Assembly: GCA_965212245.1 (NCBI GenBank)
Contig: OZ243107.1
Coordinates: forward strand, 3,765,801 to 3,829,800
Direction of reading: 5' to 3'
Source: CAKZNE01 sp040222435
GTDB taxonomy: Bacteria; Bacteroidota; Bacteroidia; Flavobacteriales; Schleiferiaceae
DNA length: 64,000 nt
Shown: positions 27,091-35,476 of the stretch, piece after piece
Layout: the number at the start of each line of letters is the position of its first letter
Position numbering within the stretch: the first letter of the stretch is position 1
Notes under the pieces: generated by a model
What the model was told of the DNA's origin: nothing
Database searches by the model: none
The model's input: only the letters and a program-made list of their open reading frames with translations
Position numbers and translations under genes: made by a program

Positions 27091-27747
27091 TTATTCCTGA
27101 GTAGTGCTGTTACATCTTTTGCTCAATTGCTTAGCCATTCCCTCACCCCAGTGTGGTAAAATACCACGATCTTTCTCCTGAGCATACAATTGTAAACTCC
27201 CATTAATAAGGGCACAGGCATCGTCAGTACTTGATCTGAAAAACTGAGCTGTACCATACTTCATGCGCCCCATCATGAGCATGGCTCGTGGGTTTTTAGT
27301 ATCCAGTTCCATAGCCGTGCTAAAGAGCTTCATAACGCTACTGGTCATAAAAGGCCCCCGGGTGGCTGGTTTTATAGAGACTTTGGCCATTTTCACGTAG
27401 CCTTGTAAAGTTACCACCTCAGAATTATCTTCTGAGATCTCATCAGCCTGATCGGCAAATTTTTCGGCAATATCCAAATAGGCATCGCGCTCATCATCGG
27501 TCAATCCAGACTCGAAACTCATAATAACATACGTAAAACCTGTATAGTAAGCAGGTAACCACTGCTCCTTATTCATCTCTGAAATGCGGGAGAAAGTGTT
27601 AGCTACAGACTGGAGGTCTTCAATAGAGTTCCCATCCTTCATAGCCTGGATGTTGGTTTCCATTACTTTTACATAAGCGGTTTTATCAGTTTGAGCGGTA
27701 AGACCGATGCTTAAAACAAGGGCGAAAAAGATTGACATGATTTTCAT
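27091..27747 (-). CDS. Small secreted helical (TPR-like) protein of unknown function
   Basis: A 218-residue protein with a signal peptide (IMSIFFALVLSIGLTAQ). The rest is helical with repeat-like spacing: WLPAYYTGFTYVIMSFE, YLDIAEKFADQADEIS and ELDTKNPRAMLMMGRMKYG, similar to tetratricopeptide folding without clear consensus. A pair of Cys near the end (DDACAL, KRCNST) could form a disulfide. It sits 18 bases after the TonB receptor gene, suggesting a joint function at the cell surface or periplasm. Confidence 0.75.
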   Translation of the reverse strand: MKIMSIFFALVLSIGLTAQTDKTAYVKVMETNIQAMKDGNSIEDLQSVANTFSRISEMNKEQWLPAYYTGFTYVIMSFESGLTDDERDAYLDIAEKFADQADEISEDNSEVVTLQGYVKMAKVSIKPATRGPFMTSSVMKLFSTAMELDTKNPRAMLMMGRMKYGTAQFFRSSTDDACALINGSLQLYAQEKDRGILPHWGEGMAKQLSKRCNSTTQE

Positions 27748-27765
27748 AATTGAGTATTTAAACTG

Positions 27766-29907
27766 TTAGAGGTTATTGAGTTGATTGGCCGTTTTATCTT
27801 CCGAAAGCGTGATAAATAAACCAATGAAGAAAAATCGTTTGGCGCCCTGCATCATAGGCAGGGAGGCATAATTCCCAGCCGTATCCGGGCTATCGGTATA
27901 GCGGTAACCGAAAATATTATCACGGCCCAACACATTGGTTACGGCTGCATGAAGAATAATATTTTGACGGTGTAAGTAGCTCCAGCTAAGGCTAAGATTA
28001 CTAAAGGCAGGGGTCTTCGAGTTTTGTGCTCCTTCTTTATTAGGATTGGTATATGGCAAACCATCGTTCCAGTTCCAGCTGCCACCAATCTGTGATTTTA
28101 ATGATGAAACAAAGTGTTTAGCTACTATGGCCAGGTTATGACGCGGGGCAAATGAGGGCTGCACCTTTTCTGTAAAAGAGGCGTATTTACGCTTACTGTC
28201 TACAAAAGAATAGGTGATCCAGTAATCCGTACTTTTAAGGGTTTTCCGATCTCTGAAGAAAAGGTCAAAACCCCGTGCCCAGCCCGTACCTCCATTTGTG
28301 GGTGAATCTTCTGTAACGGAAGTAATGAGGCCATCATACTTCTTATAAAACAGTTCAGAGCGCAAGGTGTAGCCTTCTTTAGCATACATATAGTTAAAGA
28401 TATAGTGATGGGCCCTGGTATGTTCCAGATCCTGATTCAGTATGCGATAGTTATCCGCAGCATCCTGATTAAACAATCCGTAGGCCACAGAAAACTGTGA
28501 TTTTTGGTTGAGCTGGTAAGCCGCAGAAATGCGCGGAGAGATGTATACATCATTAGTAAGCGCATCTGCTTCGCCCCTTAATCCGGCCCGTATGGCCCAA
28601 TCGCTGGAAAAATAATAATTCAGCTCTGAAAAAAGAGCGCTGAGATTTCCCCGGAAAGAGCGCTCCAGACCTTGCTTAGGCTGTCCTTCACGGTACGTTT
28701 CTATAAAATGTTCTCCCCCGCTAACCAAACTAAGCCGGTCATTATGAAAATAGGTTCCCTTAAATTTAAAGTGCATCAAGTCTCTTTGACGTTCCAGGTC
28801 AAGGCTATCAATAGACATTTCATCGGTATTTCCTGAAAAACTGCCACCTCCTTCCAGCAGCCACTTATCAGAAAGAGGTTGCTTCAGGCTTATATTCCCG
28901 AAGTGGTAGCTATTATCAATGTCAATATGCTGACCACGCCCATCCTGTCCCGGCTGTTTTTGCCAAAGGTTCAGCCCGGAGCGCTGATGGCTGTAAAAAG
29001 CCTTCACCATACCCTTCTTACCCAGTTTCTGGCGTAATTGCCCTTCTGCTGAAAATGAGTTTGGAGCCCGCTCCCAGTCAAAGTTTTGAGGTATCACTGC
29101 CTGATAAGGCGCCAGATCCGTATAATTTACAGCAGCTGTAGCAGATGTACGTTCTCCTGTTTGGGTATGTGATACGCCTCCGCCCACGGTCATAAGACTA
29201 ATGTCAGTTTGGGTGCGCACGGGCATATCTATGGTATTTAATACTAGTGCTGAAGACAGCGCTTGACCAAATTCTGCTGAGTAGCCACCCGTACTAAAAA
29301 AAGTTCCTTTAAAAAGCATAGGGTTAAACCGGGTGCGGGTAGGAACCCCGGAAGTGGAGGTTCCGTAAGCATTTCCCACTCTCAGGCCATCAAAGAAAAT
29401 AGCCGTTTCACCGGCATCTCCCCCCCTGACAAATAAACGGCCATCATTACCAATAGTAGACGTACCTGGTAAAGTACTCAAAGCCCCTACTATATCGCCA
29501 AGCGCTCCAGAGGTAGTTACAATATCCAGTGGTTTTACCACTACTGAGCGTTTTTCATCACTGGCCTCCATAGCTCCGGCTGTAATGGTTACTGCGGTAA
29601 GCTTGCTAATGGTCTCCTTTAGTTTTACATCCTCACTGATTTCAATCTCACTACAGTATATCTCCTTTTGAAAAGTGTGAAAGCCTACTGCAGAGATGAC
29701 CAGGGTTTGGGTTCCTTGCATAGCCGTTTGAAAATGGTATGCTCCGTTCATATCTGACGAAGCCCCATCGTAACTATCCTGGATATATATATTGGCGCCT
29801 GGTAAAGGATTTCCATTGGCATCGGTTACCACCCCACTGATAGTAGTTTGCGATTTTAACGAAAATCCTAAAGTGGTGATGAATAAAAATAGATACAGGG
29901 CTTTCAT
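27766..29907 (-). CDS. TonB-dependent receptor with carboxypeptidase-like N-terminal domain
   Basis: A 713-residue outer-membrane receptor counted from the ATG at 29907; a longer frame to 29943 would precede the signal peptide (MKALYLFLFITTLGFSLKSQ). Residues about 20-110 form the CarboxypepD_reg-like beta domain (GVVTDANGNPLPGANIYI). The plug domain follows with LPGTSTIGNDGRLFVRGGD, then the barrel. It is not paired with a SusD-like lipoprotein, so polysaccharide uptake is not implied; the ligand is unknown. The small secreted protein and a LytS/LytTR pair follow on the same strand. Confidence 0.92.
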   Translation of the reverse strand: MKALYLFLFITTLGFSLKSQTTISGVVTDANGNPLPGANIYIQDSYDGASSDMNGAYHFQTAMQGTQTLVISAVGFHTFQKEIYCSEIEISEDVKLKETISKLTAVTITAGAMEASDEKRSVVVKPLDIVTTSGALGDIVGALSTLPGTSTIGNDGRLFVRGGDAGETAIFFDGLRVGNAYGTSTSGVPTRTRFNPMLFKGTFFSTGGYSAEFGQALSSALVLNTIDMPVRTQTDISLMTVGGGVSHTQTGERTSATAAVNYTDLAPYQAVIPQNFDWERAPNSFSAEGQLRQKLGKKGMVKAFYSHQRSGLNLWQKQPGQDGRGQHIDIDNSYHFGNISLKQPLSDKWLLEGGGSFSGNTDEMSIDSLDLERQRDLMHFKFKGTYFHNDRLSLVSGGEHFIETYREGQPKQGLERSFRGNLSALFSELNYYFSSDWAIRAGLRGEADALTNDVYISPRISAAYQLNQKSQFSVAYGLFNQDAADNYRILNQDLEHTRAHHYIFNYMYAKEGYTLRSELFYKKYDGLITSVTEDSPTNGGTGWARGFDLFFRDRKTLKSTDYWITYSFVDSKRKYASFTEKVQPSFAPRHNLAIVAKHFVSSLKSQIGGSWNWNDGLPYTNPNKEGAQNSKTPAFSNLSLSWSYLHRQNIILHAAVTNVLGRDNIFGYRYTDSPDTAGNYASLPMMQGAKRFFFIGLFITLSEDKTANQLNNL

Positions 29908-30041
29908 GCTTGTAAAACTTTGAAACGAATGTATATATGCCACTGCCTACGTAGAAATAGATCTTACCGAACTGATATATTTAACGGACGAACCGTAAAA
30001 TGCCGGGATGAACCGCTAAGCTCTTTTCATATTCAAAGCCT

Positions 30042-30049
30042 TACCTTTG
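30042..30049 (+). promoter_or_regulatory. Putative -7 box of rfbC
   Basis: TACCTTTG fits TAnnTTTG and ends five bases before the ATG at 30055, again predicting a nearly leaderless transcript and supporting that start over an upstream in-frame one at 29920. Confidence 0.5.
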
Positions 30050-30054
30050 CACGC

Positions 30055-30603
30055 ATGAAAATTATTGAGACGGCCATTCCTGATCTTGTGGAAATTATCC
30101 CCACCGTTTTCGGAGATCACCGGGGTTATTTTTACGAATCCTACAACCAAAAAACTTTTGAAGACCACAACCTTCACATGACTTTTGTGCAGGACAACCA
30201 ATCCCTTTCCAGTAAAGGGGTTTTACGCGGTTTGCACTTTCAGGCTCCACCCTTTGCTCAGGGCAAGCTGGTTAGGGTAATTCATGGCTCGGTATTGGAT
30301 GTGGCGGTGGATATCCGTATAGGCTCACCTACTTACGGCCAACACCACGGTGTTATTTTATCAGGTGAAAACAAAAAGATGTTTTGGGTTCCGGAAGGTT
30401 TTGCTCATGGTTTTGCCACGCTTGAAGATAATACGGTTTTTTGCTACAAATGCACTAACTATTACCATAAGGAATCCGAAGGCAGTGTACTTTGGAATGA
30501 TCCTGAACTGAATATTGATTGGAACGTTGATAACCCTAAACTTTCAGACAAAGACGAGGCTGGGGAACTTTTAAAAGATTTTAAATCACCTTTTACTTTT
30601 TAA
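30055..30603 (+). CDS. rfbC: dTDP-4-dehydrorhamnose 3,5-epimerase
   Basis: Epimerises dTDP-4-keto-6-deoxyglucose at C3 and C5 on the way to dTDP-rhamnose for surface polysaccharide. The protein is 182 residues from 30055, the normal family length. Motifs include PTVFGDHRGYFYESYN, FVQDNQSLSSKGVLRGLHFQ with the catalytic His, KLVRVIHGSVLDVAVDIR and VPEGFAHGFATLED. rfbA, rfbB and rfbD are not in the window. The lytic transglycosylase gene begins at the last base of its stop codon. Confidence 0.95.
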   Translation: MKIIETAIPDLVEIIPTVFGDHRGYFYESYNQKTFEDHNLHMTFVQDNQSLSSKGVLRGLHFQAPPFAQGKLVRVIHGSVLDVAVDIRIGSPTYGQHHGVILSGENKKMFWVPEGFAHGFATLEDNTVFCYKCTNYYHKESEGSVLWNDPELNIDWNVDNPKLSDKDEAGELLKDFKSPFTF

Positions 30604-31625
30604 TGAACAGAATTCTACAAATCATAGGCCTGGTAGCCGTGCTTATTATAAGCCTGCGCTTCTTTTCATTCTTCACGTACTCATCTGATACTGATGATCA
30701 GACCCACCGCGCCAATTTTAACCGTGATTACGGTATTTACGCACTTACAATGCCGGAAGACATCACCTTTGCAGGAGAGTTTGTTCCTTTGGTAGACCCT
30801 GATATACATGAGCGTTTTGACCGGGAGCTATTGGTAAATACGTATTGGCAATCACAAACCCTGCTCTTTTACAAACGTGCCAACCGCTATTATAAAATTA
30901 TAGAACCTATACTCCGGAAATACGACATTCCGGAAGATTTTAAATACCTGGCACTGATAGAAAGTGGATACAGTAACGTAGTGTCTCCGGCCGGGGCCAC
31001 TGGTTTTTGGCAAATTCTGGAAAGTACAGGTAAACATTACGGACTGGAGGTCACCAAGGAGGTGGATGAGCGTTATAATGTAGCCCTTTCAACCGAAGCC
31101 GCAGCCAGATACCTGCGTGAAGCTTATGAGGAGTTTGGTAACTGGACACTGGCAGCCGCTTCCTATAACATGGGTATCTCTGGCTTAAAGAAACAAATGG
31201 AACGCCAGCGGGCTAAAAGCTATTACGACCTTACGCTGAACAATGAAACAGCCCGTTACATTTTTCGCATTATTGCCGTTAAGGAGATCATGGAGAACCC
31301 TGAGAAATACGGTTTTCACTTGCGTAAAAAAGACTTGTATCAACCCATCCCTACGTATACACTGAATATTGATACAGCTGTAAATGAGTTTGGAGATTTT
31401 GCACGTAAACTGGGTATTAATTACCGTATTCTTAAATATCACAACCCTTGGTTACGCTATGAATACCTGCCTGATCCACAAGGAAAAACATACCAGATCC
31501 AAATACCTAAAAAGGGCCATTACTGGATAGATGATGAGAGTGCTATGCTTCCTGAAGATTTTAAAACGGATAAAGATATTCCCGAGGCTATATCCGATAC
31601 AACCAAGACTCCGGAAACAGAGTGA
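30603..31625 (+). CDS. Membrane-anchored lytic transglycosylase (SLT/MltD type)
   Basis: Cleaves peptidoglycan glycan strands to 1,6-anhydro products. The 340-residue protein has an N-terminal membrane anchor (about 5-25). The catalytic domain around residues 100-215 has the Glu in LIESGYSNV, then GATGFWQI, NVALSTEAAARYL and LAAASYNMG. The end, with YHNPWLRYEYLPD and YQIQIPKKG, resembles a degenerate LysM-like region. TAATG overlap links it to rfbC. Confidence 0.92.
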   Translation: MNRILQIIGLVAVLIISLRFFSFFTYSSDTDDQTHRANFNRDYGIYALTMPEDITFAGEFVPLVDPDIHERFDRELLVNTYWQSQTLLFYKRANRYYKIIEPILRKYDIPEDFKYLALIESGYSNVVSPAGATGFWQILESTGKHYGLEVTKEVDERYNVALSTEAAARYLREAYEEFGNWTLAAASYNMGISGLKKQMERQRAKSYYDLTLNNETARYIFRIIAVKEIMENPEKYGFHLRKKDLYQPIPTYTLNIDTAVNEFGDFARKLGINYRILKYHNPWLRYEYLPDPQGKTYQIQIPKKGHYWIDDESAMLPEDFKTDKDIPEAISDTTKTPETE

Positions 31626-31655
31626 AAAATATTTCCCCGGCCCGCATGGTTCCTT

Positions 31656-31663
31656 TATTTTTG
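31656..31663 (+). promoter_or_regulatory. Putative -7 box of uvrA
   Basis: TATTTTTG fits TAnnTTTG and lies 27 bases before the uvrA ATG. No clear -33 TTG. No SOS-type operator was recognised. Confidence 0.4.
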
Positions 31664-31690
31664 CACTCTTTATAGAGGTATAGCCTTTTT

Positions 31691-34534
31691 ATGACAGAAG
31701 ATCAACAGCTTACTGACGTAGAGCAAATAGAAGTTCTTGGAGCCCGCGTCCATAATCTCAAGAATATTGATGTAATCATACCCCGTAACCAACTTGTGGT
31801 AATTACCGGTTTAAGTGGTAGTGGTAAATCATCTCTGGCCTTTGACACTATATATGCCGAGGGCCAACGCAGGTATATTGAAACCTTTTCGGCCTATGCC
31901 AGGCAATTTTTAGGGAACCTGGAGAGGCCAGACGTGGATAAAATCAACGGACTGAGCCCGGTTATCTCCATTGAGCAAAAAACCACTTCCAAAAACCCCC
32001 GGTCTACCGTAGGCACAGTTACTGAGATCTACGACTTTTTACGACTGCTTTTTGCCAGGGCTTCTACAGCCTACTCTTATAAAACCGGTGAGAAGATGGT
32101 GAGTTATACGGATGACAAAATCCGGGAACTGATCATTGAAAAGTTTGAAGGGAAAAGGGTCAACATTCTTGCTCCGCTTATCCGGTCCCGCAAAGGGCAT
32201 TACCGTGAACTTTTTGAACATATCACTAAACAGGGTTTTCTGAAAGCCCGTGTGGACGGTGAGATCGTTGATGTGGAAAAGGGCATGAAAGTAGACCGCT
32301 ACAAAACACACGATATTGAAGTGGTTGTGGATCGTCTGCAAATTGACGCACAGGATGAAAAACGTTTACGGGAATCTATCACCGTAGCATTGCAACAAGG
32401 TCAGGGTGTAATGATGGTTTTGGAAAACGGGGCCGAAAATCCCCAATTCTTCAGCCGCAACCTGATGTGCCCTTCTACGGGTATCTCCTACCCTGAACCT
32501 GAACCTAATACTTTCTCTTTCAATTCACCTAAAGGGGCCTGCCCTAAATGCAATGGTTTGGGGGAAGTTTCAGAAATTGATATGGAGAAGGTGATTCCCA
32601 ATCCTGAGCTTTCCATTCGCAGAGGTGGTTTAGCTCCGCTTGGAGAATACAAGCGGACCTGGATATTTAATCAGATCGAGATCATTGGCGATAAGTATGG
32701 TTTTGATATTTCCACTCCTGTAAAGGATATTCCTAAGGCTGGCCTGGACGTAATACTGCACGGATCTGATGAAGCTTTTGAAGTAGAAAATAAAAACCTG
32801 GGCATTACCCGAAAGTACAGTATCAACTTTGAAGGAGTAATTAAGTTTATTCAAAATCAGAGTGAAGAAACCAAAAGCAAATCCATAAAGCGATGGGCCG
32901 AAGGTTTTATGAATAAGGTTAGCTGTTCTGAATGTAATGGCGACCGTTTAAAGAAAGAGGCCCGCTATTTTAAAATAGGAGATAAAAGTATTGCAGACCT
33001 GGCCCGTATGAGTATTGCCAGGCTCTCTGACTGGTTCAATAGTATTGAGGGTAGCATGGACGAAAACCAGAAGGTAATTGCCCGTGAAATCCTTAAAGAA
33101 CTACGTACCCGCTCTGCTTTTCTGCTGGATGTAGGCCTGGATTATTTAAGTCTGAACCGGCCGGCCCGCAGCCTCTCGGGTGGTGAAGCGCAACGTATTC
33201 GCCTGGCTACTCAAATAGGTTCGCAGTTGGTGAATGTATTGTATATTCTGGATGAGCCCAGTATTGGCCTCCACCAGCGCGATAATCATAAACTGATTGA
33301 TTCGCTTAAAGAGTTGAGGGATGTGGGCAATTCTGTAATTGTAGTAGAGCATGATCGTGATATGATTGAAAGTGCCGATTACATTTATGACATCGGACCT
33401 TTTGCCGGCAGACGTGGTGGAGAAGTAGTAGCACATGGAAGCCTGGAAGATATACTGAACAGCAACAGCCTTACCGCTCAATATATGAATGGTGAAAAGG
33501 AAATTGCAGTGCCTGGCGAGCGCAGAAAGGGCAATGGTAAAAACATCATTTTAAAAGGAGCAAAGGGCCATAACCTCAAAGATGTGAGCGTCAAATTCCC
33601 CTTAGGTCAGCTGATTGTAGTAACCGGGGTATCAGGCAGTGGAAAATCCACACTTGTTAATGAAACGCTCTACCCAAGGTTGAGTCAGTATTTTTACAAA
33701 TCGGTTAAAAAGCCACTGGAACATAAATCTATATCCGGTCTCAAGCATATTGATAAGGTTATTGATATAGATCAGTCTCCGATCGGGCGTACACCCCGCT
33801 CCAATCCTGCCACCTATACCGGGGTACTTTCGCACATCCGTGATCTGTTCTCTAACCTTCCGGAATCTAAAGTAAGAGGGTATAAACCGGGGCGCTTTTC
33901 ATTCAATGTTAAAGGCGGCCGTTGTGAGACCTGTGAAGGTGCAGGGATCCGGGTTATTGAAATGAACTTTTTACCAGATGTCTACGTACCCTGCGAAACC
34001 TGTCAGGGCAAACGTTTTAACCGTGAAACTCTGGAGATCCGTTTTAAGGGGAAATCCATTGCTGACGTTTTGGATATGAGTGTAAACTCAGCCGTAGAGT
34101 TTTTTGAGAGTATACCCAAGATCTATAATAAGTTACGTACCCTGCGTGATGTAGGCTTAGGCTATATTACACTGGGTCAGCAATCCACCACTCTTTCCGG
34201 TGGTGAGGCTCAACGTGTAAAACTGGCTACGGAACTCAGTAAACGTGATACCGGCCAGACTTTATATATATTGGATGAACCGACTACGGGACTTCATTTT
34301 GAGGATGTACGGGTGTTAATGGATGTGCTGGATAAACTGGTGGATAAGGGCAATACGGTATTGGTTATTGAACATAATATGGATGTGATCAAATTAGCTG
34401 ATCATATTATTGATATCGGTCCTGAAGGTGGTGAAGGTGGTGGCACCGTGGTTTTTGAAGGTACACCTGAGGAAATAATTAAACATGAGGAAAGCTATAC
34501 CGGTAAATTCCTTAAAGTGGAGCTGGAACGTTAA
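31691..34534 (+). CDS. uvrA: Excinuclease ABC subunit A
   Basis: The damage-recognition ATPase of nucleotide excision repair, 947 residues. Two ABC modules are visible: Walker A ITGLSGSGKSSLAFDT and VTGVSGSGKSTLVNET, signatures RSLSGGEAQRIRLA and TLSGGEAQRVKLA, and Walker B LYILDEPSIGLHQRD and LYILDEPTTGLHFED. The C-terminal zinc finger is complete (CETCEGAG and CETCQGKR). The first zinc module has CPSTG where E. coli has a CxxC pair, with CPKCNGLG intact. It is followed by a LOG gene 26 bases on. Confidence 0.97.
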   Translation: MTEDQQLTDVEQIEVLGARVHNLKNIDVIIPRNQLVVITGLSGSGKSSLAFDTIYAEGQRRYIETFSAYARQFLGNLERPDVDKINGLSPVISIEQKTTSKNPRSTVGTVTEIYDFLRLLFARASTAYSYKTGEKMVSYTDDKIRELIIEKFEGKRVNILAPLIRSRKGHYRELFEHITKQGFLKARVDGEIVDVEKGMKVDRYKTHDIEVVVDRLQIDAQDEKRLRESITVALQQGQGVMMVLENGAENPQFFSRNLMCPSTGISYPEPEPNTFSFNSPKGACPKCNGLGEVSEIDMEKVIPNPELSIRRGGLAPLGEYKRTWIFNQIEIIGDKYGFDISTPVKDIPKAGLDVILHGSDEAFEVENKNLGITRKYSINFEGVIKFIQNQSEETKSKSIKRWAEGFMNKVSCSECNGDRLKKEARYFKIGDKSIADLARMSIARLSDWFNSIEGSMDENQKVIAREILKELRTRSAFLLDVGLDYLSLNRPARSLSGGEAQRIRLATQIGSQLVNVLYILDEPSIGLHQRDNHKLIDSLKELRDVGNSVIVVEHDRDMIESADYIYDIGPFAGRRGGEVVAHGSLEDILNSNSLTAQYMNGEKEIAVPGERRKGNGKNIILKGAKGHNLKDVSVKFPLGQLIVVTGVSGSGKSTLVNETLYPRLSQYFYKSVKKPLEHKSISGLKHIDKVIDIDQSPIGRTPRSNPATYTGVLSHIRDLFSNLPESKVRGYKPGRFSFNVKGGRCETCEGAGIRVIEMNFLPDVYVPCETCQGKRFNRETLEIRFKGKSIADVLDMSVNSAVEFFESIPKIYNKLRTLRDVGLGYITLGQQSTTLSGGEAQRVKLATELSKRDTGQTLYILDEPTTGLHFEDVRVLMDVLDKLVDKGNTVLVIEHNMDVIKLADHIIDIGPEGGEGGGTVVFEGTPEEIIKHEESYTGKFLKVELER

Positions 34535-34560
34535 AAGCAGTTCCATTAAGATATCTGAAC

Positions 34561-35286
34561 ATGAGTAAAGAGAAAAAACAACAACCTGAAGATAAGATCA
34601 AAAAGGCTTTTGAACCTAAAAACTGGAACGAAATACGTACCAATGACAGTTGGGCCATCTTTAAGATCATGAGTGAATTTGTAAACGGTTACGAATCGCT
34701 TTCCCGAATTGGGCCATGTGTATCCATTTTTGGATCGGCCCGCACCCGTGATGATCATAAATATTACCAACTGGCTCAGAACATAGCCTTTGAACTCACT
34801 CAAAAAGGTTATGGTGTAATTACCGGTGGTGGCCCGGGTATAATGGAGGCTGCCAACAAAGGTGCCCAGCGCGGTGGTGGTATTTCAGTAGGCCTGAATA
34901 TTGAACTTCCTTTTGAACAACAGCCCAACCCCTATATTGACCACGATAAAAACCTGAACTTTGATTATTTCTTTGTGCGCAAGGTTATGTTTGTGAAATA
35001 CTCTCAGGGCTTTGTAGTAATGCCCGGGGGCTTTGGTACACTGGATGAACTCTTTGAGGCCATTACACTGATACAAACCTTTAAAATAGGCCGTTTTCCC
35101 ATTGTTCTTATGGGCCGCGAATTCTGGAGCGGACTGTTGGACTGGATCAAAAAAGTACTTCTTGAAAAAGAGAACAACGTAAGTGCGGAAGACCTGAATC
35201 TGTTTAAAATAGTAGATACAGCTGAAGAAGCTGTACAGGTTATTGATGAATTCTATGGCCGCTATATGCTAAAACCAAACTTCTGA
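34561..35286 (+). CDS. LOG-family protein (cytokinin riboside 5'-monophosphate phosphoribohydrolase-like)
   Basis: A 241-residue protein with the LOG signature VMPGGFGTLDELFEAITLIQ reduced to PGGFGTLDE, and GGGPGIMEAANKGA at the nucleotide-binding site. Family members cleave the N-glycosidic bond of nucleoside monophosphates. The substrate in this organism cannot be told. It is the last gene of the plus-strand run and ends eight bases before a strong terminator. Confidence 0.92.
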   Translation: MSKEKKQQPEDKIKKAFEPKNWNEIRTNDSWAIFKIMSEFVNGYESLSRIGPCVSIFGSARTRDDHKYYQLAQNIAFELTQKGYGVITGGGPGIMEAANKGAQRGGGISVGLNIELPFEQQPNPYIDHDKNLNFDYFFVRKVMFVKYSQGFVVMPGGFGTLDELFEAITLIQTFKIGRFPIVLMGREFWSGLLDWIKKVLLEKENNVSAEDLNLFKIVDTAEEAVQVIDEFYGRYMLKPNF

Positions 35287-35293
35287 TAAAAAC

Positions 35294-35317
35294 AAAGCCC
35301 CGTATATACGGGGCTTT
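35294..35317 (+). terminator. Terminator after the LOG gene
   Basis: A perfect 24-base palindrome AAAGCCCCGTA-TA-TACGGGGCTTT forms an 11-base-pair stem, starting eight bases after the LOG stop. The T run after it is short, so it may act together with the hairpin at 35412-35441. Confidence 0.75.
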
Positions 35318-35411
35318 ATCATTCACCAAACATCATCAAATAAATCTTTCTATTCTATCATTAGCATAAAGTATACCAGTTTTAAAAAAACTTATTCTGC
35401 TTAAAATCCAT

Positions 35412-35441
35412 AAAAAACCCGGAAGTAAATCCGGGTTTTTT
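35412..35441. terminator. Bidirectional terminator between LOG and LruC genes
   Basis: AAAAAACCCGG and CCGGGTTTTTT pair around an eight-base loop, giving a GC core flanked by A and T runs on both sides. It ends the minus-strand LruC transcript, 36 bases after that gene's stop, and can catch plus-strand read-through. Confidence 0.85.
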
Positions 35442-35476
35442 TATAACTAAAAGAAAATTAACAATCTTACCGTTTG

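Noticed and set aside
29920..30054. N-terminal extension of rfbC
   Set aside because: The extra 45 residues have no family counterpart and overlap the TonB receptor promoter region; the start at 30055 gives the normal length.
35294..35441. Two neighbouring hairpins considered as a small RNA
   Set aside because: Both have the shape and place of terminators for the convergent LOG and LruC genes; no promoter-like box precedes them.
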